27,290 bases of DNA from NCBI GenBank assembly GCA_947165105.1, contig CAMUZC010000012.1:1-27290 (forward strand), given 5' to 3'. Position numbers and translations under genes: made by a program. The stretch is from an uncultured Lachnospiraceae bacterium. GTDB taxonomy: Bacteria > Bacillota_A > Clostridia > TANB77 > CAG-508. The notes below the pieces were generated by a model. That model had not been told where the DNA came from and did not search any database. It was given only the letters and a program-made list of their open reading frames with translations. Of this stretch, positions 22,212-27,290 are shown piece after piece. The first letter of the stretch is position 1; each line of letters opens with the position of its first letter.

Positions 22212-22766
22212 AAATATTTTATTTAATTTATTTCCCATTTTCTCTATAAGTCCAACAACTAAAGCATTTCCCATACAGAAATATCTAAATTTCTCGGGCA
22301 TTCCTGTATCTGTCCAATTATCCGGAAAACCATTTATTCTTTCGGTTTCCACTGGTGTTAAAATCCTATAGCACTTTGACTTTGGATCTTCTACAACATG
22401 AGTACTTCTATTCAAACTTCCCTCACTTGTAAGCATTGTTCTTGCAGGTTTTTCTAACGAATCTGGAAAGGCTATTGCTCCTTCTCTAAAGTGATACTCG
22501 TGTGGTGTTCCTTCTTTTCTTATAATATCTTTTGCACCTTTTAAGTAATTCCATTTTTCAAGATTCTTTCCTAAATTGTATTTCTCATCAACTCCATCAC
22601 ATTCTATTATTTTACTTAAAAATGTTGGTTGCATTTCCACAGGAACAACTTCTTCTGTGTATATTTTTCCATCTTTCATTATTCCTGAATTCTTAAAATC
22701 CATTTTAAAATTATCAGATACATCGATTAAGTCTTCATATTGGAAGTCGTATATTTTACCATCCAT
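22197..22766 (-). CDS. C5 cytosine methyltransferase, C-terminal part (separate frame)
   Basis: This 189-residue frame carries the rest of the target-recognition region, motif IX (KPARTMLTSEGSLNRSTHVV then RILTPVETERINGFPDNW) and motif X (FRYFCMGNALVVGLIEKMG). It begins 25 bases after the N-terminal frame stops. Its ATG (MDGKIYDF) lacks a good ribosome site, and upstream in the same frame GFFNSEFPIINGMDGKIYDF continues the conserved region. A single extra base near 22806-22807 (AATTGCC where AATGCC would give LIHNAGFF) explains the split. A true two-subunit enzyme like M.AquI, which is split between the catalytic and recognition parts, is the alternative. The last residues come from the shared palindrome. 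Confidence 0.7.
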   Translation of the reverse strand: MDGKIYDFQYEDLIDVSDNFKMDFKNSGIMKDGKIYTEEVVPVEMQPTFLSKIIECDGVDEKYNLGKNLEKWNYLKGAKDIIRKEGTPHEYHFREGAIAFPDSLEKPARTMLTSEGSLNRSTHVVEDPKSKCYRILTPVETERINGFPDNWTDTGMPEKFRYFCMGNALVVGLIEKMGNKLNKIFESED

Positions 22767-22791
22767 TCCATTTATAATTGGAAACTCTGAA

Positions 22792-23397
22792 TTAAAGAAT
22801 CCGGCAATTATGTATTAACTCTTGTTCACTTTTTTTTTCAATTGATTTATAATAATTTGTTGTATTTTTACACGCAAAAATAAATGTTCTTCTTCTTCTT
22901 TGTGCAAATCCATAATCTGCTGCATTTATTACTCTCCACTCAACTGTATACCCCAAATCCTTGAAACACGCAAGAATTACGCCAAAATCTCTACCTCTTT
23001 GATTGGCTGGTGATTTTAGTAATCTATCAACATTTTCTAAAAGCACGAAATTAGGATTTTTGGCTTGTAGAATATCTCTAATTTGCCACCATAAAACACC
23101 TTTCTTTCCTTCCATACCTTTGGCTCCAGTTCTAGCAACTGAATAATCTTGGCATGGAAAGCCTCCAACTAAAAGATTATGATTTGGTATTGTATTTTTA
23201 TCTATTGAAGATATGTCTTCGTTAACATATTTATTACTTTTTCCAAAATGATTTACATAGCAGTCAAAAGCGTGTTGACTTTTTTTACCTGGTTCCCATT
23301 GGTTTGCCCAAACTGTGTCCCACTTAGGATTTGCTTTTTCCAATCCAATTCTGAAACCACCAACTCCCGCAAATAATTCACATACTGTTTTTTCCAT
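22792..23397 (-). CDS. C5 cytosine methyltransferase, N-terminal catalytic part
   Basis: The 201-residue frame contains motif I LFAGVGGFRIGLE (8-20), motif IV GGFPCQDYSVA with the catalytic cysteine at residue 82, motif VI LLENVDRLLKSP (ENV 121-123) and motif VIII QRRRRTFIF (166-174). The frame then stops (HNCRIL) before the target-recognition region. With the frame at 22197-22766 it makes about 390 residues, a normal length for a type II C5 methyltransferase. AAGGAAGG precedes the ATG. It is expected to protect host sites from the Sau3AI-type endonuclease by making 5-methylcytosine. As read, the polypeptide alone should be inactive. Confidence 0.8.
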   Translation of the reverse strand: MEKTVCELFAGVGGFRIGLEKANPKWDTVWANQWEPGKKSQHAFDCYVNHFGKSNKYVNEDISSIDKNTIPNHNLLVGGFPCQDYSVARTGAKGMEGKKGVLWWQIRDILQAKNPNFVLLENVDRLLKSPANQRGRDFGVILACFKDLGYTVEWRVINAADYGFAQRRRRTFIFACKNTTNYYKSIEKKSEQELIHNCRIL

Positions 23398-23422
23398 TGT
23401 GTCCTTCCTTTCTTATGTTGTT

Positions 23423-23451
23423 ATTATACATTTGTTTTGTTGTTTTGTAAA
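23423..23451 (-). promoter_or_regulatory. Promoter of the methyltransferase gene
   Basis: Minus-strand TTTACA (23446-23451), 17 bases, TATAAT (23423-23428). The gene is thus expressed independently of the endonuclease, as usual when methylation must come first. Confidence 0.6.
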
Positions 23452-23547
23452 GATCTTTTTTATAATTTTATTATAAAACTTTTTTAAGAAAAGATCAAGC
23501 AATTTCTTTAATTTTCTTAATCTAAATTTAAGGTATTCTTATTATAG

Positions 23548-23582
23548 CAAAAAACAGTTGCATCTCTATACAACTGTTTTAA
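23548..23582 (-). terminator. Intrinsic terminator of the membrane glycosyltransferase operon
   Basis: On the minus strand ACAGTTG and CAACTGT pair around ten bases and run into TTTTTTGC. It directly follows the stop at 23584. Confidence 0.75.
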
Positions 23583-23583
23583 T

Positions 23584-24864
23584 TTAATTATTTTCAATAT
23601 ATTTAATAAGTCTATACAACTCTCTTTTATTTAACCTATATTTATCTATATATCCCGCATACTCTCTCAGAATATCTTTACTAATTATTTTCATAGATAA
23701 TCCTAATATAAAAATAAATACTTCTTCATTTGACAATTTATATAAAATATAGGTTTCGTCACTCTTTTTTAATTTCTTCTTAGGTGGTATTTCTCTTATA
23801 TATCTATAATATTCAACAATATTTCTAAAAATATGTCCTCCAATAAATGAACGCACAGATTTTAAATACGCATATGGTATTTGATATTTTAAATACTCCT
23901 GAGTTGAACAATAATGATAATAGTCCGCTTTCCTATTGAAACTTTTAAAAAACATATTTGCATATATCAATTCGTATATTTTTCTTATATATGAATGTTC
24001 ATATCCAGATATAATTCCATAAGTTCTAACTAATTGCATTTCTATTGTCGAATATCCCCTATTTATGTACTTTCTGACACTTTCTTTCGAGAAAACAGCT
24101 TGTACAAGTACTCTAAATATACGATATGATAATTTTATTATTTTTTTTATATTTCCCAAAATAAAAATTATCCTATAGGGCATCCAAAAATATTTAACAG
24201 CATTTATTTTATCAACTTTTTCATAATCCTTATTCAACTTATACACCATGCATTCCCAACAAATACTCGTATGTGAACTTTCTCTATGTTGGAATGTTTT
24301 ATCCTCTATATCCAACAATAATTCTATTTTAGTTTTAAGCGCTCCTATTCCTAATGGAAATTTATATCCTTTTATTGCCTTAATATAATCCTTTTCTATC
24401 TCATCAATATTCTTTGTATTAAATTTGTTTTTATAAATTCTACCAATATTTGTTAAAAATAAATACGACATTACACTAATATATATATGCCATATCCATA
24501 TTTTTCCAACACATACTCCATTTGCCTTATAAATAAAAAAACTAATTACAAATGTACTAATTACTTTATATCTTATAATTCCTATAAATATAAAATCCAG
24601 CACTTTATATCTTGCACGAACCACTAGTTTTTCTCTTTCTTCTGTATTAGATAAAATTTCCAATTCTATAAACATTAGTATTAATATTACAATTGCATTT
24701 TTCCAAAAAACTCCAACTGAAAAAGCACTTGAAATACAAAAAATTATATATAAGATTATTATATTAGCATTTATAGTTTTCTTTGTATTCCTATTTCCAA
24801 TAAGAAACAAAAAACATCCCATGAAGAATAATGCATATGGGTATTGACTAAATAGATTTTCCAT
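23584..24864 (-). CDS. Membrane protein with GT51-like peptidoglycan glycosyltransferase domain
   Basis: The 426-residue product has about five membrane segments in the first 145 residues. The following soluble region shows GT51 motifs: LLLDIEDKTFQHRESS (183-198) corresponds to the E-D-x-x-F-x-x-H motif with the catalytic glutamate at 187. RGYSTIEMQLVRTYGI (269-284) corresponds to the GGSTIxxQL motif, and SYIRKIYELIYANMFFKSF corresponds to the RKxxE helix. There is no transpeptidase domain. A GT51 domain normally polymerises lipid II at the outer membrane face; the multi-helix N-terminus differs from the single helix of class A PBPs. It overlaps the stop of the 24864-25184 gene (TAATG). Confidence 0.6.
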   Translation of the reverse strand: MENLFSQYPYALFFMGCFLFLIGNRNTKKTINANIIILYIIFCISSAFSVGVFWKNAIVILILMFIELEILSNTEEREKLVVRARYKVLDFIFIGIIRYKVISTFVISFFIYKANGVCVGKIWIWHIYISVMSYLFLTNIGRIYKNKFNTKNIDEIEKDYIKAIKGYKFPLGIGALKTKIELLLDIEDKTFQHRESSHTSICWECMVYKLNKDYEKVDKINAVKYFWMPYRIIFILGNIKKIIKLSYRIFRVLVQAVFSKESVRKYINRGYSTIEMQLVRTYGIISGYEHSYIRKIYELIYANMFFKSFNRKADYYHYCSTQEYLKYQIPYAYLKSVRSFIGGHIFRNIVEYYRYIREIPPKKKLKKSDETYILYKLSNEEVFIFILGLSMKIISKDILREYAGYIDKYRLNKRELYRLIKYIENN

Positions 24865-25184
24865 TAATACCCCCTTCTATTATCAAAAAACAATACATAA
24901 ATAATTGCATCAATTATTAATAGTACTATTCCAATAACTGATGGTATTAGCATTCTTAGCATTGCTGTTTTATAAAAGAATATAATACTACTAATAATTA
25001 AAGATATAGACAAAAGAGTTAAAAAAAAGAAAAAAGCAACTTTCAATATATATTTTTTAGAATAAATTCTTAATGTTTTTTTTACTAGTTTAATTAATAA
25101 TACTACTATAACAATTGTTAGCGCTATTAATAAAACAAATCCTAAATTAATCTTTTGTTCAAATATTGGTACATCTATTATCAT
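24864..25184 (-). CDS. Small three-helix membrane protein, coupled to GT51-like gene
   Basis: The 106-residue product has three hydrophobic segments (about 14-32, 48-68 and 74-96) separated by basic loops (KLVKKTLRIYSKK). Family not recognised. Its stop overlaps the start of the next gene by one base, which suggests translational coupling and possible complex formation with the GT51-like protein. AAAAGGAG precedes the ATG. Confidence 0.6.
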   Translation of the reverse strand: MIIDVPIFEQKINLGFVLLIALTIVIVVLLIKLVKKTLRIYSKKYILKVAFFFFLTLLSISLIISSIIFFYKTAMLRMLIPSVIGIVLLIIDAIIYVLFFDNRRGY

Positions 25185-25210
25185 ATTTTTTCTCCTTTTA
25201 ATTGCATATA

Positions 25211-25239
25211 ACTATATCATTTTTTTAGCTGTTTTTCAA
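25211..25239 (-). promoter_or_regulatory. Promoter of the two-gene membrane operon
   Basis: Minus-strand TTGAAA (25234-25239), 17 bases, TATAGT (25211-25216), 27 bases before the start codon. Confidence 0.6.
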
Positions 25240-25246
25240 CTATTTG

Positions 25247-26177
25247 CTATATTAATATTTTACTTTCAAACTCCTCACACACCCCCACAATCTCCTCCAA
25301 CTTCAACAACTCTTTCATCCAATCCTCCCAAATACTCTCCTCACTATAACAAATCCCAGCCAAAGTGCCAACACAAGCCCCAACCGTATCAGTATCATCG
25401 CGAAGATTAATCGCCTTAATAACCGCATCATCAAAACAATCCGTATTCCGCAAACACCACAAAGTAGCCTCCAAAGTATCAACCACATACCTCGTAGACC
25501 TAATTTCATCCATACCGCAGCTATAAATCTCTCCACGAATTATCCTATCATACTTGCTCTTGCAATTTTGTGAAAAAAAGTGATAATCTTCATTTTGTAT
25601 TACCTTATAAGCCTCCAATAAATTATTATTTTTTCAACAACTCAATTCCAAAAAACACATAAATATAGCCCCCCATTACACTTATCTCATGCCTATGTGT
25701 AATTGATGATACCGTTTTCACAGATTCATATATTTCTTCTTTTTTCATATTTTTAGCATAGCAATAAAATATTAATGGAGAAATTCGCATTAATGATACA
25801 TTTCCATTGCTAAATTCACCATCTTCTCCACATTCTTCTGGTTTGGCTAAATTTCTTTCATATTTTTCTATTGCTCTTAAGCATGTTCCGCCTACATCAA
25901 ATACTCTGCCTCCTGCTGTAAATTCTGTATTTTCTAGCCATTTTACGAAGTTGTCTGCTATGTCTTTGGGCACTATTTTCCTGTTTTGTTTATGGCTGCA
26001 ATTATTGCTAGTGTCATAGAGATATCATCAGACCATGTGCCTTTGGGAACATTATGGCTTCCGTATCCTTTCATTTCTGTTGTTGGATTGAGGAGACTCT
26101 CTTGATTTAAACTCCAACGGTACTCCCATTGCATCACCTATCGCTAGTCCTATTATAGCATCTTTTAATTTTCTCAT
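25247..26177 (-). pseudogene. ADP-ribosylglycohydrolase (DraG-type), broken by at least three frameshifts
   Basis: Four pieces lie in order. From ATG 26177: MRKLKDAIIGLAIGDAMGVP then LEFKSRES. After a shift near 26093-26100: LNPTTEMKGYGSHNVPKGTW then SDDISMTLAIIAAINKTGK. After a second shift at AAAATAG near 25975: PKDIADNFVKWLE through NGNVSLMRISPLIFYCYAKN and SSITHRHEISVMGGYIYVFF (25973-25626). After a third in an A run near 25620-25630: EAYKVIQNEDYHFF through INLRDDTDTVGACVGTLAGI to the stop at 25247. The metal-binding WSDD and DDTDTVGA motifs survive. The family removes ADP-ribose from proteins. The start overlaps the macro gene stop (ATGA), so it was the third gene of that operon. Sequence errors are an alternative to decay. 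Confidence 0.85.
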
Positions 26178-26737
26178 ATACTTATCCCTTCATATTCAAA
26201 AACTTTTTCTGCTTCTATCATTTCATTCACTGTAAATGCACAAACATACACATTTATCTCATATTTATCATTTATTTCAACAAATCTACGATATGCTTTT
26301 ATACACTGTTTAACAGATTCAGCAACGGCATTCTCTAATCTACCACCAAAAATTCCAGAGCTAATCAACGGAAAAGCAATAGAATGCAAACCATTCTCCT
26401 TAAGTAACTTTAACGAATTAAAATACGCATCAAACAACTCATTAAATGCATCTGGCGTACAACAAAAATCTGGTCCAACTGCATGAATTATATATTTTGC
26501 ATTCTCTATATTAAAAGCTGGTGTTATGACAGCATCACCATCTTTCAACGGTAAATCAAATTTACTACAAGCCTCATTTAATTCCTTATACCCTGCTTTG
26601 CTGAAAATCGCACCACATACTCCTCCGCCAGACATTAAATATCTATTTGCTGCATTTACAATTGCATCCACATTTTGCTCAACACAAGATTCATTTACTA
26701 ATCTAATATTGCTCATACTATGACTCACCACTTTCAC
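26174..26737 (-). CDS. Macro-domain protein (O-acetyl-ADP-ribose deacetylase-like)
   Basis: The 187-residue product is one macro domain: VDAIVNAANRYLMSGGGVCG (about 23-42), the ADP-ribose-binding loop; KYIIHAVGPDF; and AFPLISSGIFGGRLENAVAE (about 122-141), the second loop. The frame begins with GTG at 26737, which has GAGGT about eight bases upstream; an ATG seven codons later (MSNIRL) is possible. Members hydrolyse O-acetyl-ADP-ribose or ADP-ribosyl-aspartate/glutamate. It is the middle gene of an operon with an ADP-ribosylglycohydrolase, so an ADP-ribose theme is likely. It starts five bases after the VOC gene. Confidence 0.88.
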   Translation of the reverse strand: MKVVSHSMSNIRLVNESCVEQNVDAIVNAANRYLMSGGGVCGAIFSKAGYKELNEACSKFDLPLKDGDAVITPAFNIENAKYIIHAVGPDFCCTPDAFNELFDAYFNSLKLLKENGLHSIAFPLISSGIFGGRLENAVAESVKQCIKAYRRFVEINDKYEINVYVCAFTVNEMIEAEKVFEYEGISI

Positions 26738-26742
26738 AAAAT

Positions 26743-27150
26743 CTACCTCTCCCCCAAATCCTCCGAAAACCTCAACAAATACCCATCCGGATCCATTACC
26801 AAAAACTCCTTATTTCCCAGCAGCCTATCACCCTGCCTATACCAATTCTCCTCCATCTCAAACGCAATCTTATAACCATTCTCCTTCAAACAATTATAAA
26901 CCCTATCAACATCATCAACCTCAAGCTGAAAATTAATTCCATTCCCATAAGGATACACTAACGGCGCAACTTCCCATTTATCACTCCCAGAATCCTCCTG
27001 CAACATAAACTGTATCTCTCCTAAAGAAATAAAACTAAACTTATTCTCCGGCCTTTCATATTCAACCTTAAACCCTGCAGTTTTATAAAACTTCAAGCTT
27101 TCCTCTAAATTACTAACTGTCATCTCCGGTATCAACTTACTAAATTTCAT
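26743..27150 (-). CDS. VOC (glyoxalase/bleomycin-resistance) family protein
   Basis: Start ATG 27150 is preferred (MKFSKLIPEMTVSNLEESLK), the usual VOC opening; the frame extends to a GTG at 27186. The 135-residue product contains FYKTAGFKVEYERPENKFSF, NFQLEVDDVDRVYNCLKENG and the terminal MDPDGYLLRF. The pattern fits a bleomycin-resistance-like VOC fold with two beta-alpha-beta-beta-beta units. The substrate is not predictable. It is the first gene of the VOC / macro / ADP-ribosylglycohydrolase operon. Confidence 0.8.
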   Translation of the reverse strand: MKFSKLIPEMTVSNLEESLKFYKTAGFKVEYERPENKFSFISLGEIQFMLQEDSGSDKWEVAPLVYPYGNGINFQLEVDDVDRVYNCLKENGYKIAFEMEENWYRQGDRLLGNKEFLVMDPDGYLLRFSEDLGER

Positions 27151-27216
27151 TCGAACTCTACTTCCTCTCTCTAACAATAATTCCACTATTCCAAAAAATA
27201 ACTAATCTCTGCCCTG

Positions 27217-27245
27217 ATTATATTATATGAAATCCATAATTTCAA
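27217..27245 (-). promoter_or_regulatory. Promoter of the VOC-macro-ADP-ribosylglycohydrolase operon
   Basis: Minus-strand TTGAAA (27240-27245), 17 bases, TATAAT (27217-27222). Confidence 0.65.
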
Positions 27246-27290
27246 CACATTATCTCCCCACAACCATGAACAAAAAAATAAATGCTACAT

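Noticed and set aside
25315..25536. 73-residue minus-strand frame rich in Leu, Arg and Trp
   Set aside because: It is a shifted frame within the glycohydrolase sequence, whose conserved DDTDTVGA motif lies in the other frame.

Overview
This window is AT-rich, uses the standard code (TGA works as a stop) and has strong Shine-Dalgarno sites and TTGACA/TATAAT-type promoters throughout. Together with the protein families present (GNAT-YoaP, RibD-like reductases, DUF2085, Sau3AI-type restriction enzyme), this suggests a low-GC Bacillota genome, probably a gut Clostridia. No rRNA, tRNA, insertion sequence or CRISPR array was seen.

Positions 1-6.2 kb hold mostly single housekeeping or accessory enzymes on the minus strand: a GNAT acetyltransferase (cut by the window edge), a HAM1/RdgB-type pyrophosphatase, a membrane protein with a C-terminal SHOCT-like tail, an isoprenylcysteine-methyltransferase-like membrane enzyme, a GNAT-YoaP protein, a RibD-C reductase and a zinc-ribbon/DUF2085 pair. 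One orphan 133-residue gene lies on the plus strand.

Positions 6.3-12.1 kb are the most unusual part. A WYL-domain regulator is transcribed away from a set of multi-hairpin RNAs. RNA A (about 8167-8420) has four hairpins and RNA B (about 9198-9650) has eight. RNA C is a single hairpin. A further cluster lies at 11760-12107. RNAs A and B and a small helical DNA-binding-like gene (10441) share one promoter design: RTGACCA, 16 bases, TTGCRT, 17 bases, TAYMAT-like -10. A variant lies before the 6307-6930 gene. RNAs A and B end with the same two hairpins but carry different hairpins before them. One hairpin type recurs with completely different, still paired, outer stems, which is direct evidence of selection for structure. 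Small related minus-strand reading frames facing the RNAs are broken by frameshifts, while the RNA stems are intact. I do not recognise this arrangement. It is my candidate for an undescribed system.

Positions 12.1-23.4 kb form a defence island. Six minus-strand genes lie in one apparent operon: an AspBHI-like modification-dependent nuclease, a MazG-like pyrophosphohydrolase, a PD-(D/E)XK/DUF2075 helicase, a two-helix membrane protein, a KAP P-loop NTPase and an unknown helical protein. Divergent from them lie a Sau3AI/MutH-type endonuclease and an AIPR-family protein. These converge on a C5 cytosine methyltransferase that is split into two frames. A perfect 26-base palindrome overlaps the facing stop codons of AIPR and the methyltransferase.

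Positions 23.5-27.3 kb hold a two-gene membrane operon with a GT51-like peptidoglycan glycosyltransferase domain. After it comes a VOC / macro-domain / ADP-ribosylglycohydrolase operon whose last gene is broken by at least three frameshifts.
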